A DNA stretch of 64,000 nt, from NCBI GenBank assembly GCA_024397955.1, contig CP073744.1, positions 2,367,001-2,431,000 on the forward strand, read 5' to 3'. Under the pieces are notes generated by a model that worked only from the letters and a program-made list of their open reading frames with translations, was not told the DNA's origin and made no database searches. Below are positions 15,902-26,017 of the stretch, piece after piece. This DNA comes from a bacterium SCSIO 12696. GTDB taxonomy: Bacteria > Pseudomonadota > Gammaproteobacteria > Pseudomonadales > Porticoccaceae. The translations under genes were made by a program, and so were the position numbers. Each line of letters opens with the position of its first letter. The stretch's first letter is position 1.

Positions 15902-18900
15902 ATGAACGTTAAACATTTTTTAGCACTTAAGTATTCAGCTTTTCTGGCAACCATTTTTGTGGGTGCTTCGTTTGCTGATGTTCCTAATGTGCAACAGGGG
16001 CAGCCTGGAACTTTCTTGGCTGGCCCGAGCACCCATCCCGAGTTGTCTCAACAGGGCCGTTTGGCCATTATGGAGTCTTTAGGGGGGTATATTGTATCTA
16101 TCCCGGAGGGTCCGGGTAGCAGCGCTGGCAGTAATCTCAGAAATCAGGTGTGGGACTTTTCTAATTTGTCGAACCCTGTTTTGATTGAGGCTGACTTTGG
16201 CCAGACCTCAATGCCATATCAGGCGCACGGCACAGTAAAAAGGTACGATGTGTCGACAGGGCAGGTGCAGGTCGATCTCGGCAACCAGGAGGGTGCCACT
16301 TTGGATTCAGGAGGGCAATTAAGTGTTCGTGCCTGGCGTGGTCCAAATACTGGTCCTCAGGGTGCGAATAAGTCAGCACTTCACTATCCATGGACCGCAA
16401 CCACTTGGGGCTTTTATGAGCCAATTCAAAGCCTTGGTGAGCTCTACTTTGAGGGTCAGCGTACGGCTACTTGGGATCACTGGGGAATTACCGGAAACTT
16501 GATTGGTATGCCCAATTTCATGGGCAATTTGATGATTTACGTAAGTGATCAGGCTAACCGAGGTGTGGCAGCTTATGACGTTTCTGACCCATCAAACCCT
16601 GTCTTACTTGATCTTCTGCAAGATAATGTTGGTGTTATTAATCCCGACAATTCAGAAGGTGCTACTAACGTTGGTACAGTTGTTACTGCCCAGAACCAGG
16701 GCCAAATTACACGCTCTCGCCCAATTGGTGGCTACTGGCAAGAGGTGCACGGTCACCATGTGGTGATTGCGTCACGCGCTAATGATGTCAGCGTGTTGCG
16801 CGGCGGCATTATCGTTGTGGACTTTTCGGATCCAACTAACCTGGAAGTGTCTTGTTACATTGAGCTGGATAACGACCCAATGTACGTCAACTTTCAGGAT
16901 GAATACGCTTTTGTTGATCGTTACAAAGTGAATATTGAAACCTGTGAGGTGGCTGTTGAGTTTGATGAGGGTGCTCATGATGCTGAAATGAGTCAGTTTG
17001 CCTTGCCGTTAGGTAATATATTGATTGCCGGAGGCATCACCCGTGATACCTCTAACGAGAGTGTCGATGAGCAGGGTATGTCTGTGTGGGTTCACCAGTC
17101 GGCACCAGATACTCGCCCGCCATCTGTGGCTTACCATGTGCCAAGGGATGGACAAACCAACTACCCTACTTTTGCGCCGGTCAGCGTTTCAATTCCAGAG
17201 ACATTGCGTGGCCGCACTCTGGTTCCAGGGCAAAATATCATCATTCGCCAAGTAGATTCCCAGGGTAATCTTGGGCAGCCTCTTGGGCTTGATTACCGCC
17301 TCAGTCACGCTGGGATGTTAACCATTGACCCAGACGGTGAACTGACGGCGAATACTACCTATCAAGTGACTTTGGTGGGCATCGAAGACTATATGGGCAA
17401 TGCAATGCCTTCATACAGCTTTGCGTTCTCCACGGGCAGTGGTGTTGTTGATCCTGGCCCCAACCCTGATCCAGAGCCAACCAATCGTCCGCCGGTTATT
17501 GGTGGTGTTAGCCTGTCACCGGGAAGCAGCGTTGATGTTGGCGAGACTGTGGTATTGACTGTAAGTGCCACGGATCCTGATGGTGACTCACTTACCTATC
17601 GCTTTACGTCTGGTGACGGCTCTTATACCTCTGGCTGGATTGGTTCCAGTAGCCATGGAATATCTTATTCGGCTGCGGGAAGCTACACAGCTCGAGTGGA
17701 AGTCCGTGATGACTCCGGTAGCATCGTGAGCACAAGTCGTGTGATATCCGTGGCTAATGTTTCCCCTCCTCCAAGTGATGGCGTTGATTTTGCTAATGCC
17801 AGTTCTCCACTGCACTGCTCTGTGGAAGATCAGCTAATTTGGGTTGTAAATCCAGATAACGACTCGGTAGTAAGTCTTTCGGCTCAGGGTGGTGGCATCA
17901 TCGATACTATCTCGGGTGTTGATGACCCTAGAAGTGTATATCAGGGTGCTGATGGTACTGTTTGGGTGGCCTCAAAAGGCTCTGACAGTGTTCGTGCATA
18001 CAGTAGCAATGGTGGGCTGATTGCAACAATTAATACTGGCTATGGCTCCGCACCATCCGGTTTGGTGGCAAGTCATAACGGTGCCGATATATATGTTGCT
18101 CTTTATGGTAGCGGCGAAGTAGCAAGAATTAATGTTGCCACTCGTGCGGTTGCTGACCGGATTTCCGTTGGGCCGACACCGAAGGCAATGGCCATTACAA
18201 GAGACGATCGTCGTTTGTATGTGACCCGCTTTATATCACCAGAAAACTGGGGTGAAATTTGGGAAATTGACCTGGCAACGTTCAGCCTTCGCAATACCAT
18301 TCGCCTGGTTAAGAGTGATGAGCCAGATACCATTATCAATGGCCTTGGTGTGCCAAATTACCTGTCGTCTATTGTTATTGCACCTTCTGGTGATTACGCC
18401 TACTACACAGGTAAAAAAGATAATACGGATAGAGGGCTGCTAACTGGTACCTCTGATCTGGATGATGACAACAGTGTCCGCCCTCTGATTGGCAAGATTA
18501 ACCTGGTGTCTTCGAGTGAAGAATACGACAGCAGGGTAGACCTAGATAACCGTGAGGCTCCCTTCGCTTTAACGTTTTCTGCGGATGAGCGCTATCTGTT
18601 TGCTGCTTTGCAGGGAAACAATGAGGTGATGGCCCTGGAGTTGAATAGTCAGGGCAATGTGGCTGAATTTACCGGTTTCTTTGCTGTTGGATCTGCGCCT
18701 CAAGGCTTGTGCATGGATGCGACAAATAACGCGCTGTATGTGAAAAACTTCCTGAGTCGCGATGTATCGAAAGTTGACTTAACTGCCTTTCTTTCTCAGG
18801 GAACCTTAAATCCACCTATTGAAGTGTTCTCTACTGTGACTAATGAGGCGCTGACCCCAGAGGTATTGGCCGGTAAGCAAATTTTTTATCACGCTAGCGA

Positions 18901-20275
18901 TGATCGCATGAGTGCAGAGGGCTATATTAGCTGTGCGTCTTGCCACGCCGATGGTGGCCATGACGGTCGCACTTGGGACTTTACTGGTCGTGGTGAGGGC
19001 TTGCGCAATACAACTTCCCTGGTTGGCAGAGGTGGTGCCCGTTTTGGCCGGATCCACTGGTCTGGAAATTTTGATGAGGTCCAGGACTTCGAGCACGACA
19101 TAAGGAATGCTTTTAGAGGTCGTGGCTTTATGTCAGATAGTGACTTCGATCAAGCGGATACGCCCCTTGGGCCCACCAAGGCGGGCAGTAGCCAGGATTT
19201 GGATAACCTTGCTGCTTATGTTTCCTCTTTGGGGCAAGATTCTTTGCCTCGCAGCCCGCATCGGAACAGTAATGGTTCTATGACTGCTGCTGGGGAGCGT
19301 GGCAGGAATGTATTTAGCCAGTTAGGCTGTGCCCAGTGCCACGCTGACAAGGCATTTACCGATGGTGTTTCTCACGATGTGGGCAGTCTAAGAAGTTATT
19401 CTGGTCAACGCCTCGGTGGTGAGCTAACTGAAATCCGTACCCCCTCGTTGCTGGGTGCTTTTGCGTCCGCTCCTTATCTTCACGATGGGCGGGCGGCAAC
19501 ACTAGAAGATGTATTTGAGCTGCCTGGCGGGGTGGTATATCAGGCGGAAGATGCTGTAGATGCTGGTCTAGTGGTGAATAATGGTGTTTATTCGAACTTG
19601 AGAGGCGAAAGGGCTGCTCGCCTGGCAAGTCAGTCAGATCAGATTGTTCTTAACGATGTGGATGGTGGTGCGACCGGAGGTCAAGGTCTGTTGTACTTGC
19701 GAGCAATGGCTGAGTCCGCCGGTAGCTCTTTAATTGTGTCAGTGAATGGTACGAACGTCGGTGCAGTTGACGCTCCTGCGGCAGCATTGATTAATGGAGA
19801 GCAGGCGGCAATGGCTGAGTCTGCGGTTCTTGAAATTCCACTAAATGCAGGTACTGGAAATACGGTTGTCATTGCCCTTCAGTCTGGCGTGTCGGTTATG
19901 GTGGATGACATCACGGTTAGTAGTTTTGATGCTGTTGAGGCGGCATCGGCTCATACGGTTGCTCGTACGGTGTCTAGTGCAGAGTTTGCGGATTTGATGG
20001 CCTATATTCGTCAAATTGATCGTCAAGAGGCGCCGGCAGACAGTGATGTAATCGTAATAGGTGAGCGCGACCCTGTTGTTGTGCCAACACCAACGCCAAC
20101 GCCAACGCCAACGCCAACGCCAACGCCAACACCTGAGCCGCCTGTAACTACGGTGCCTGCGCCTCAGCCAGAGTCTGGTAGCTCTGGGGGTGGTGGTAAT
20201 GTTGGGGGTATCTTGCTGCTTGTACTTGGAGTTTTATGTCTGGCTCGGAGGCGGTCGCTTGCAGTGACCCGATGA
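15902..20275 (+). CDS. Giant secreted beta-propeller / di-heme cytochrome protein with GlyGly-CTERM anchor
   Basis: Start chosen at ATG 15902, which begins a signal peptide (cleavage near GASFA-DV); 1457 residues. In order: LVIVD-like repeats (DVSDPSNPVLL) to about 400; an SbsA-like Ig domain, 402-510; a PKD-like domain, 528-618; a YVTN-type beta-propeller, about 627-970; and a MauG/cytochrome c peroxidase-like domain with heme motifs CASCH (Cys1011) and CAQCH (Cys1143). After YLHDGRAATLEDVF, where that domain normally runs into its last helix, a CBM35/CBM6-like segment intervenes (about 1214-1345). The terminal SAEFADLMAYIRQI helix then resumes. A Pro-Thr linker and a GGGG-hydrophobic-ARRR tail form a GlyGly-CTERM signal, the mark of rhombosortase processing. 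Likely a surface-exposed oxidoreductase that binds glycan; the substrate is unknown. Confidence 0.75.
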   Translation: MNVKHFLALKYSAFLATIFVGASFADVPNVQQGQPGTFLAGPSTHPELSQQGRLAIMESLGGYIVSIPEGPGSSAGSNLRNQVWDFSNLSNPVLIEADFGQTSMPYQAHGTVKRYDVSTGQVQVDLGNQEGATLDSGGQLSVRAWRGPNTGPQGANKSALHYPWTATTWGFYEPIQSLGELYFEGQRTATWDHWGITGNLIGMPNFMGNLMIYVSDQANRGVAAYDVSDPSNPVLLDLLQDNVGVINPDNSEGATNVGTVVTAQNQGQITRSRPIGGYWQEVHGHHVVIASRANDVSVLRGGIIVVDFSDPTNLEVSCYIELDNDPMYVNFQDEYAFVDRYKVNIETCEVAVEFDEGAHDAEMSQFALPLGNILIAGGITRDTSNESVDEQGMSVWVHQSAPDTRPPSVAYHVPRDGQTNYPTFAPVSVSIPETLRGRTLVPGQNIIIRQVDSQGNLGQPLGLDYRLSHAGMLTIDPDGELTANTTYQVTLVGIEDYMGNAMPSYSFAFSTGSGVVDPGPNPDPEPTNRPPVIGGVSLSPGSSVDVGETVVLTVSATDPDGDSLTYRFTSGDGSYTSGWIGSSSHGISYSAAGSYTARVEVRDDSGSIVSTSRVISVANVSPPPSDGVDFANASSPLHCSVEDQLIWVVNPDNDSVVSLSAQGGGIIDTISGVDDPRSVYQGADGTVWVASKGSDSVRAYSSNGGLIATINTGYGSAPSGLVASHNGADIYVALYGSGEVARINVATRAVADRISVGPTPKAMAITRDDRRLYVTRFISPENWGEIWEIDLATFSLRNTIRLVKSDEPDTIINGLGVPNYLSSIVIAPSGDYAYYTGKKDNTDRGLLTGTSDLDDDNSVRPLIGKINLVSSSEEYDSRVDLDNREAPFALTFSADERYLFAALQGNNEVMALELNSQGNVAEFTGFFAVGSAPQGLCMDATNNALYVKNFLSRDVSKVDLTAFLSQGTLNPPIEVFSTVTNEALTPEVLAGKQIFYHASDDRMSAEGYISCASCHADGGHDGRTWDFTGRGEGLRNTTSLVGRGGARFGRIHWSGNFDEVQDFEHDIRNAFRGRGFMSDSDFDQADTPLGPTKAGSSQDLDNLAAYVSSLGQDSLPRSPHRNSNGSMTAAGERGRNVFSQLGCAQCHADKAFTDGVSHDVGSLRSYSGQRLGGELTEIRTPSLLGAFASAPYLHDGRAATLEDVFELPGGVVYQAEDAVDAGLVVNNGVYSNLRGERAARLASQSDQIVLNDVDGGATGGQGLLYLRAMAESAGSSLIVSVNGTNVGAVDAPAAALINGEQAAMAESAVLEIPLNAGTGNTVVIALQSGVSVMVDDITVSSFDAVEAASAHTVARTVSSAEFADLMAYIRQIDRQEAPADSDVIVIGERDPVVVPTPTPTPTPTPTPTPTPEPPVTTVPAPQPESGSSGGGGNVGGILLLVLGVLCLARRRSLAVTR
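20084..20131 (+). repeat. Hexanucleotide microsatellite encoding Pro-Thr linker
   Basis: Eight tandem six-base units (CCAACA once, CCAACG six times, CCAACA once) encode a Pro-Thr linker before the C-terminal anchor of the cytochrome protein. Because the unit is two codons long, gain or loss of units would change linker length without shifting frame. Confidence 0.9.
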
Positions 20276-20288
20276 GCTTTAAGAATGA

Positions 20289-20323
20289 AAAAATATAGCC
20301 ACACATTGTGTGGCTATATTTTT
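20289..20323. terminator. Bidirectional-looking intrinsic terminator
   Basis: A perfect 16-bp inverted repeat AAAAATATAGCCACAC (20289-20304)/GTGTGGCTATATTTTT (20308-20323) with a three-base loop. The stem ends in T-rich sequence on both strands. It lies 13 bp after the stop of the cytochrome gene. Confidence 0.9.
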
Positions 20324-20397
20324 ATGTAGGTCTTGTGGAGTTTGCGGGACATGATCTATTGTGTTGTAAATCGTTATTTTCAGGATAAGACTTTGAA

Positions 20398-21150
20398 ATG
20401 AACTTTATTAAAAAGTTAATAAGAAAGTTAATTCTTCTTTCGACATGCAACCGAATCCCTCTCAGGCCGCCTGCAAAAAGAGTTGCGACAAAAATCCCTC
20501 AACGAGCCCATTTCGTTTTTGGCTTGTGGAGTGACGATCCATTGCCGCCGGAGTTTCAGCAAACAATCGAGCGATGGCAGCAGCAGGGGTGGGAGGTCAA
20601 GCTATGGGGGCGCAGTGAGGTTGATGCATTGATCTCCAAGTACCCAGAAGTGGAGGCCGTTTATAGGCAGGTACCAAGGGATGTTCAGCGAGCAGATATA
20701 GCCAGGTATGTCATTGTATGGGAGCACGGAGGCTTCTATATGGACTGTGACGCGGGGCCTATCCATTTCTCTTTGTTGAACTTTTTGCAGAAGAAGAAAG
20801 AAGCAGAAGCTGTGTACTTTGTTGAAGAAGTTTTGGCGCAAAAGTGGATTGATTGGCGCAGTCAGCATCATATGCGGCAACACATACCTGAAAAGCACCC
20901 AGAAAAAATATGCAACTATTTATTTGGCTCTGTGGCGGGGCATGCTGTTATTCGGGCGTGTCTTGATGAGGCATTGAGGCGTTGTAATCTCTTTGCTGGC
21001 CAAGATATAGACGATTTGGGTGTGCTGACTACGACTGGCCCTGAAGTGACAACCGATGTTGTTCAGTCCAGAAGGGGTGAAGTGGTAGTTAGGCATAGCA
21101 GGTATTTTTGCGATCACGGGCGTACAGGAACGTGGCGAAATGAGTCGTGA
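20398..21150 (+). CDS. GT32-like glycosyltransferase (DXD sugar-binding family)
   Basis: A 250-residue protein of the glycosyltransferase sugar-binding DXD/GT32 type, as found with capsule and O-antigen genes. Visible are HFVFGLWSDDPLPPEF near the N-terminus, then the family core QRADIARYVIVWEHGGFYMDCD around residues 98-118, where MDCDAGP carries the metal-binding DXD. The fold is GT-A; it transfers a hexose using a divalent cation. It has its own gap and a terminator upstream (20289), with AGGA before the ATG, so it is probably transcribed separately. It lies directly before the S10 ribosomal operon, where translation-factor genes are expected. Donor and acceptor are unknown. Confidence 0.8.
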   Translation: MNFIKKLIRKLILLSTCNRIPLRPPAKRVATKIPQRAHFVFGLWSDDPLPPEFQQTIERWQQQGWEVKLWGRSEVDALISKYPEVEAVYRQVPRDVQRADIARYVIVWEHGGFYMDCDAGPIHFSLLNFLQKKKEAEAVYFVEEVLAQKWIDWRSQHHMRQHIPEKHPEKICNYLFGSVAGHAVIRACLDEALRRCNLFAGQDIDDLGVLTTTGPEVTTDVVQSRRGEVVVRHSRYFCDHGRTGTWRNES

Positions 21151-21250
21151 TTTGATGACCTACTTGGGGTTTGTGTTGTCGCGCTACCCGTGTGTAAATC
21201 CAGGCCAAGTGAATACTCGACACTCAGAACATTTTTCATCATTTGTTTGC

Positions 21251-21279
21251 TTGACATAGTCTTCCCACATCACTACCAT
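21251..21279 (+). promoter_or_regulatory. S10 operon promoter
   Basis: TTGACA (21251-21256) is a perfect -35; TACCAT (21274-21279) is a four-of-six -10 with a 17-bp spacer. It predicts a leader of about 125 bases before rpsJ (ATG 21413), long enough for translational or attenuation control as known for S10 leaders in gammaproteobacteria. The 262-bp gap 21151-21412 otherwise holds no gene. Confidence 0.65.
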
Positions 21280-21412
21280 TGCGCCTCCATTTTTCCCGGT
21301 GGGGCTCCTTGTGTGCCCAAATCACCATTAAAAATGGAAAGCAGTAGATGGTTTCGGAAGTCTCAAGCAGGCTTCTTGGGTTCTTTATTCTTTTATATAG
21401 GATTTTGATTCC

Positions 21413-21724
21413 ATGCAGAATCAACGAATTCGAATTCGTCTCAAGGCGTTTGATCACAAGTTGATTGACGCTTCGACGCAGGAGATTGTCGAGACGGCTA
21501 AGCGTACCGGTGCCCAGATTCGTGGCCCGATTCCTCTGCCAACTCGCAAAGAGCGCTACACGGTTCTGATCTCGCCGCACGTCAACAAAGACGCGCGTGA
21601 CCAGTACGAAATCCGCACGCACAAGCGTCTGCTGGATATCGTGGAGCCCACCGACAAAACTGTCGACGCTCTGATGAAGTTGGACCTGGCCGCTGGTGTA
21701 GAAGTACAAATCAGCCTGGGTTGA
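21413..21724 (+). CDS. rpsJ: 30S ribosomal protein S10
   Basis: A 103-residue protein, the normal length, beginning [18 protein letters not shown] and containing the [16 protein letters not shown] loop of S10. S10 sits in the head of the 30S subunit and as NusE also joins the antitermination complex. It is the first gene of the S10 operon here. The promoter at 21251 drives it; tuf, fusA, rpsG and rpsL are not upstream in the window. The 115-bp gap to rplC holds two small hairpins (21730-21743 and 21765-21777). Confidence 0.98.
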   Translation: MQNQRIRIRLKAFDHKLIDASTQEIVETAKRTGAQIRGPIPLPTRKERYTVLISPHVNKDARDQYEIRTHKRLLDIVEPTDKTVDALMKLDLAAGVEVQISLG

Positions 21725-21839
21725 TAGCAGTAACTTTTGTTACAAACAAGTAAGTTAAACCGAAAGCCCAATGGGCTGTGTAACACTCTGAAATGGGTGG
21801 CCGTAGCGGGTAATAGCCCCGTACACAAGAGGTTATAAA

Positions 21840-22472
21840 ATGACTATAGGTATTGTCGGCCGCAAATGCGGCATGACTCGTGTATTCACTGAAAACGGCG
21901 AGTCCGTTCCAGTGACCGTGGTTGAGGTAGAGCCCAACCGCATTGCACAGGTCAAATCTGACGACGTCGATGGGTACACTGCCGTTCAGGTAACTACCGG
22001 TGCCCGTCGCGCATCCCGAGTAAGCAAATCCGAAGCGGGCCACCTGGCTAAAGCTGGCGTTGAAGCTGGTCGCGGCCTGTGGGAGTTCCGCGTTGACGAT
22101 TTGGGCGAGCTCAAAGCCGGTGATTCTTTCACTGTTGAAGGCTTTGAGGCTGGCCAGAAAGTTGACGTTACCGGCACTTCCAAAGGTAAAGGCTTCCAGG
22201 GCGGTGTTAAGCGCTGGAACTTCCGCATGCAGGATGCCACTCACGGTAACTCTATTTCTCACCGCGCTCCCGGTTCTATCGGTCAGTGCCAGACCCCAGG
22301 TCGTGTCTTCAAAGGTAAGAAGATGGCGGGCCATATGGGTTCTGAGCGCGTTACCGTGCAAAGCCTGGAAGTGGTTCGTGTCGACACCGAGCGCAATTTG
22401 CTGCTCATCAAGGGTGCCGTTCCAGGTGCTCCCGGTGGCGACGTGATTGTTCGTCCTGCAGTGAAGGCTTAA
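21840..22472 (+). CDS. rplC: 50S ribosomal protein L3
   Basis: A 210-residue L3, beginning [15 protein letters not shown] and containing [20 protein letters not shown], the central extension reaching the peptidyl transferase centre and holding the Gln methylated by PrmB in relatives. It is one of the early assembly proteins of the 50S subunit. The start is preceded by AAGAGG at good spacing. rplD follows 11 bp later. Confidence 0.98.
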   Translation: MTIGIVGRKCGMTRVFTENGESVPVTVVEVEPNRIAQVKSDDVDGYTAVQVTTGARRASRVSKSEAGHLAKAGVEAGRGLWEFRVDDLGELKAGDSFTVEGFEAGQKVDVTGTSKGKGFQGGVKRWNFRMQDATHGNSISHRAPGSIGQCQTPGRVFKGKKMAGHMGSERVTVQSLEVVRVDTERNLLLIKGAVPGAPGGDVIVRPAVKA

Positions 22473-22483
22473 GGGGAACGTTC

Positions 22484-23101
22484 ATGGAATTAAATATTGC
22501 ATCTGCTGAAGGCAAGGCTGCGGGCACAGTAACTGTGTCTGAGCAAGCGTTCGGCAACGAATACAACCAGGATCTGGTGCACCAGGCAGTTACTGCTTAT
22601 TTGGCAGGCGCTCGTCAAGGCACCCGCGCCCAGAAAAACCGCTCTGCGGTTTCTGGTGGCGGCAAGAAGCCCTGGCGTCAAAAAGGCACTGGCCGCGCCC
22701 GTGCCGGTACCATTCGCAGCCCGCTGTGGCGTACCGGTGGCGTAACTTTCGCCGCCCAGCCTCAGGATCACAGCCAGAAGCTGAACCGCAAGATGTATCG
22801 CGGTGCACTGCGCTCCATCCTGTCCGAGCTGGCCCGCCAGGAGCGTCTGGTGGTGGTTGAGTCTTTTGACCTCGACGCCCCCAAGACTAAAGGCCTGGTG
22901 GCCAAGCTGTCTGGCTTGGGTCTGCAAGAAGCTCTGATCGTGTCTGAAGAAGTGAACGAGAACCTGTACCTGGCTTCTCGCAACCTGCATAAGGTTGACG
23001 TTCGCGACGTGAGCGCCATCGACCCGGTTAGCCTGATCAAGTTCGACAAAGTGGTTGTCACAGTGTCCGCGCTGAAAAAGATTGAGGAGATGCTGGGATG
23101 A
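22484..23101 (+). CDS. rplD: 50S ribosomal protein L4
   Basis: A 205-residue L4 with the tunnel-lining loop [19 protein letters not shown] and WRTGGVTF. In Escherichia coli L4 also represses its own S10 operon at the leader; whether this holds here cannot be seen. Its stop overlaps the rplW start by 4 bp (ATGA), which couples their translation. Confidence 0.98.
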   Translation: MELNIASAEGKAAGTVTVSEQAFGNEYNQDLVHQAVTAYLAGARQGTRAQKNRSAVSGGGKKPWRQKGTGRARAGTIRSPLWRTGGVTFAAQPQDHSQKLNRKMYRGALRSILSELARQERLVVVESFDLDAPKTKGLVAKLSGLGLQEALIVSEEVNENLYLASRNLHKVDVRDVSAIDPVSLIKFDKVVVTVSALKKIEEMLG

Positions 23102-23394
23102 ATCAGGAAATTGTCTTTAAAACCCTGCTTGGGCCTCACGTTTCTGAGAAAGCCGCCGTTGTTGCCGAAGGCAGCAATCAGGTGATCTTTAAGGTTGCCA
23201 AAACGGCCACCAAGCGCGAAGTGAAAGCCGCTGTTGAGCAGCTTTTCAAAGTAGACGTGCTGGATGTTCGCACTGTAGTCACCAAGGGCAAGGCCAAGCG
23301 TACTCGTTACGGTATGGGCAAGCGCTCTGACTGGAAAAAAGCGTACGTCCGGCTGGCCGAAGGTCAAGAAATTGACTTTGCGGTAGCGGAATAA
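23098..23394 (+). CDS. rplW: 50S ribosomal protein L23
   Basis: A 98-residue L23 with the family start [15 protein letters not shown] and the [14 protein letters not shown] end. It lies at the exit of the peptide tunnel and docks trigger factor and SRP. It overlaps rplD by 4 bp and is followed by rplB after 13 bp. Confidence 0.97.
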   Translation: MNQEIVFKTLLGPHVSEKAAVVAEGSNQVIFKVAKTATKREVKAAVEQLFKVDVLDVRTVVTKGKAKRTRYGMGKRSDWKKAYVRLAEGQEIDFAVAE

Positions 23395-23407
23395 GGGGAT
23401 TGTTGCG

Positions 23408-24232
23408 ATGCCAGTAATCAAGAGAAAACCGACATCTCCGGGTCGCCGCCACGTTGTTAGTGTGGTCAACCCGGATCTGCACAAAGGTGCCCCTTACGCG
23501 CCTCTGTTGGAGAAGAAGTCCAAAAGCGGTGGCCGTAACAACGCCGGTCGTATCACCACCCGTCACATCGGCGGTGGCCACAAGCAGCACTACCGCATTA
23601 TCGACTTCAAGCGCAATAAAGATGGTATCCCGGCTCGCGTAGAGCGCCTGGAATACGATCCCAACCGCACCGCGTACATCGCGCTGGTTTGCTACAACGA
23701 CGGTGAGCGCCGATACATCATCGCCCCTAAAGGCCTCAAGGCTGGCGATGTGATCAGCTCTGGTGCCGACGCCGACATCGCTGTGGGCAACACCTTGCCG
23801 CTGCGTAATGTGCCTGTAGGTAGCACCGTTCACTGTGTGGAACTCAAGCCAGGCAAAGGTGCGCAAATCGCCCGCTCTGCCGGTGCTTCTGCTCAGCTGG
23901 TTGCCCGCGAAGGCAAGCACGCCACCCTGCGTTTGCGCAGCGGTGAAATGCGCAAGGTACTGGTTGAGTGTCGCGCGACTTTGGGCGAAGTGTCCAACAG
24001 TGAGCACAACCTGCGTTCCCTGGGTAAAGCTGGTGCCTCCCGCTGGCGCGGTGTTCGCCCGACCGTTCGTGGTGTTGCCATGAACCCGGTTGATCACCCG
24101 CACGGTGGTGGTGAAGGTCGTACCTCTGGTGGTCGTCACCCGGTATCGCCTTGGGGTACGCCAGCCAAAGGTTACAAGACCCGCAAGAACAAGCGTACCG
24201 ATAAGCTCATCGTACGCCGTCGCGGCAAATAA
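23408..24232 (+). CDS. rplB: 50S ribosomal protein L2
   Basis: A 274-residue L2 with the RNA-binding regions and the C-terminal [13 protein letters not shown] motif whose His is near the peptidyl transferase centre. It is needed for subunit association and tRNA binding. Normal length; rpsS follows after 26 bp. Confidence 0.98.
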   Translation: MPVIKRKPTSPGRRHVVSVVNPDLHKGAPYAPLLEKKSKSGGRNNAGRITTRHIGGGHKQHYRIIDFKRNKDGIPARVERLEYDPNRTAYIALVCYNDGERRYIIAPKGLKAGDVISSGADADIAVGNTLPLRNVPVGSTVHCVELKPGKGAQIARSAGASAQLVAREGKHATLRLRSGEMRKVLVECRATLGEVSNSEHNLRSLGKAGASRWRGVRPTVRGVAMNPVDHPHGGGEGRTSGGRHPVSPWGTPAKGYKTRKNKRTDKLIVRRRGK

Positions 24233-24258
24233 TCCACATTGATTGAGAGGAAATAACA

Positions 24259-24537
24259 GTGCCACGTTCTTTAAGAAAAGGCCCGTTTATCGATCTTCAC
24301 CTGCTCAACAAGGTGGAGAAGGCCGTAGAGAGCAAAGACCGTCGTCCCATCAAGACCTGGTCTCGCCGCTCTATGATCCTGCCTGAAATGGTTGGTCTGA
24401 CCATCGCCGTTCACAACGGCCGCCAGCACGTGCCGGTGGTTGTGAGTGAAGAGATGGTTGGTCACAAGCTGGGCGAATTCGCGCCAACACGTACCTATCG
24501 CGGTCACGTGGTGGATAAGAAAGCCAAGAAGCGCTAA
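24259..24537 (+). CDS. rpsS: 30S ribosomal protein S19
   Basis: A 92-residue S19 starting at GTG 24259 with GAGAGGAAA upstream. The [15 protein letters not shown] start and the [16 protein letters not shown] end are typical. It binds 16S rRNA in the 30S head together with S13. Confidence 0.97.
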   Translation: MPRSLRKGPFIDLHLLNKVEKAVESKDRRPIKTWSRRSMILPEMVGLTIAVHNGRQHVPVVVSEEMVGHKLGEFAPTRTYRGHVVDKKAKKR

Positions 24538-24555
24538 GCAAGAGAGGAATTAACT

Positions 24556-24885
24556 GTGGAAACTACAGCAAAACTGCGCGGCGCAAGGCTTTCTGCCCAG
24601 AAGGCACGTCTTGTCGCTGACCAGATTCGCGGTAAGTCCGTTGAAGACGCTCTGGATATTCTGAAGTTCAGCCCCAAAAAAGGCGCTGACATCATCCAAA
24701 AAGTGTTGGAGTCTGCGATTGCAAACGCCGAGCACAACGATGGTGCGGATATCGACGAGTTGAAAGTGTCTACTGTCTTCGTCGACGAAGGTATGACCAT
24801 GAAGCGCATCATGCCGCGCGCCAAGGGCCGTGCAGACCGCATCCTGAAGCGCACTTGCCACATCACCGTCAAAGTAGCGGTTTAG
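24556..24885 (+). CDS. rplV: 50S ribosomal protein L22
   Basis: A 109-residue L22 beginning at GTG 24556 after [29 protein letters not shown] at the start and the beta-hairpin region [17 protein letters not shown] near the end are characteristic; the hairpin lines the nascent peptide tunnel and is the site of macrolide-resistance changes in other species. No unusual insertion is seen. Confidence 0.98.
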   Translation: METTAKLRGARLSAQKARLVADQIRGKSVEDALDILKFSPKKGADIIQKVLESAIANAEHNDGADIDELKVSTVFVDEGMTMKRIMPRAKGRADRILKRTCHITVKVAV

Positions 24886-24895
24886 GAGACGAATA

Positions 24896-25591
24896 ATGGG
24901 TCAGAAAGTACATCCCGTCGGCATTCGTTTGGGCGTTGTTAAAAAGCACAATTCTGTTTGGTACGCCAATTCCCAGAATTACGCAGACAACCTCAATAAC
25001 GATCTGAAAGTGCGCGAATACATCGAGAAAAAACTCGATAACGCCTCGGTCAGCAAAGTAGAAATTGAGCGTCCAGCGCAAACGGCTCGCATCACCATTC
25101 ATACCGCACGTCCCGGCGTGGTTATCGGTAAGAAAGGTGAAGATGTCGAAAAACTGCGCAACGAAGTGGCTCGCATGATGGATGTGCCTGTGCACATCAA
25201 CATCGAAGAGATTCGCAAGCCAGACCTGGACGCCAAACTGGTTGCCCAGAGCGTTGCTCAGCAGCTGGAGCGCCGCGTTATGTTCCGTCGCGCCATGAAG
25301 CGCGCTGTACAGAACGCCATGCGCCAAGGCGCCAAGGGCATCAAAATTCAAGTGGGTGGTCGTCTCGGCGGTGCCGAAATCGCTCGCTCTGAATGGTACC
25401 GCGAAGGTCGCGTGCCGCTGCACACTCTGCGTGCGGACATCGACTACGCAACTTACGAAGCCTCCACCACTTACGGCATCATCGGCGTAAAAGTGTGGAT
25501 TTTCAAAGGCGAAATTCTGGGTGGTGAAGAGCAGGTGGAAGCACCGGCTCCGAAGAAAACCAGAAAGCCTAAGAAAGCAGCGGATAAATAA
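24896..25591 (+). CDS. rpsC: 30S ribosomal protein S3
   Basis: A 231-residue S3, starting [13 protein letters not shown], with a KH RNA-binding motif ([14 protein letters not shown]) and the [20 protein letters not shown] segment. It forms part of the mRNA entry site. The Lys/Ala-rich C-terminal tail is ordinary for the group. Confidence 0.98.
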   Translation: MGQKVHPVGIRLGVVKKHNSVWYANSQNYADNLNNDLKVREYIEKKLDNASVSKVEIERPAQTARITIHTARPGVVIGKKGEDVEKLRNEVARMMDVPVHINIEEIRKPDLDAKLVAQSVAQQLERRVMFRRAMKRAVQNAMRQGAKGIKIQVGGRLGGAEIARSEWYREGRVPLHTLRADIDYATYEASTTYGIIGVKVWIFKGEILGGEEQVEAPAPKKTRKPKKAADK

Positions 25592-25603
25592 GGAGTACGC
25601 ACG

Positions 25604-26017
25604 ATGTTACAGCCTAAGCGTACCAAGTTCCGGAAAATGATGAAGGGTCGCAACCGCGGCCTGGCACTGCGCGGCAGCAAAGTGAGCTTTGGTGAATTCG
25701 GCCTCAAGGCCACCGGCCGTGGCCGTATCACCGCTCGCCAGATTGAAGCGGCTCGTCGTGCCATGACTCGTCACGTAAAACGTGGCGGTAAAATCTGGAT
25801 TCGTGTTTTCCCAGACAAGCCAATTACCAACAAACCCCTGGAAGTTCGTATGGGTAAAGGTAAAGGTGCAGTTGAGTACTGGGTGGCCCAAATTCAGCCG
25901 GGCAAGGTTCTCTATGAAATGGAAGGTGTATCGGAAGAGCTGGCGCGTGAGGCATTTGCCTTGGCCGCTGCCAAACTGCCGGTGCAAACCACCTTTGTGA
26001 AACGGTCGGTGATGTGA
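25604..26017 (+). CDS. rplP: 50S ribosomal protein L16
   Basis: A 137-residue L16, from [18 protein letters not shown] through [18 protein letters not shown]. It organises the A-site region of the 50S subunit. Its stop overlaps the rpmC start codon (TGATG), giving translational coupling. Confidence 0.98.
   Translation: MLQPKRTKFRKMMKGRNRGLALRGSKVSFGEFGLKATGRGRITARQIEAARRAMTRHVKRGGKIWIRVFPDKPITNKPLEVRMGKGKGAVEYWVAQIQPGKVLYEMEGVSEELAREAFALAAAKLPVQTTFVKRSVM

Noticed and set aside
20084..20131. CRISPR-like repeat
   Set aside because: Units are six bases with no spacers and lie within a coding sequence.
21151..21412. Remnant of tuf or fusA before rpsJ
   Set aside because: No frame in the gap encodes recognisable elongation-factor sequence.
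23279..24265. A 328-codon - strand frame opposite rplB and rplW
   Set aside because: Same reason: antisense to conserved ribosomal genes, no independent support.
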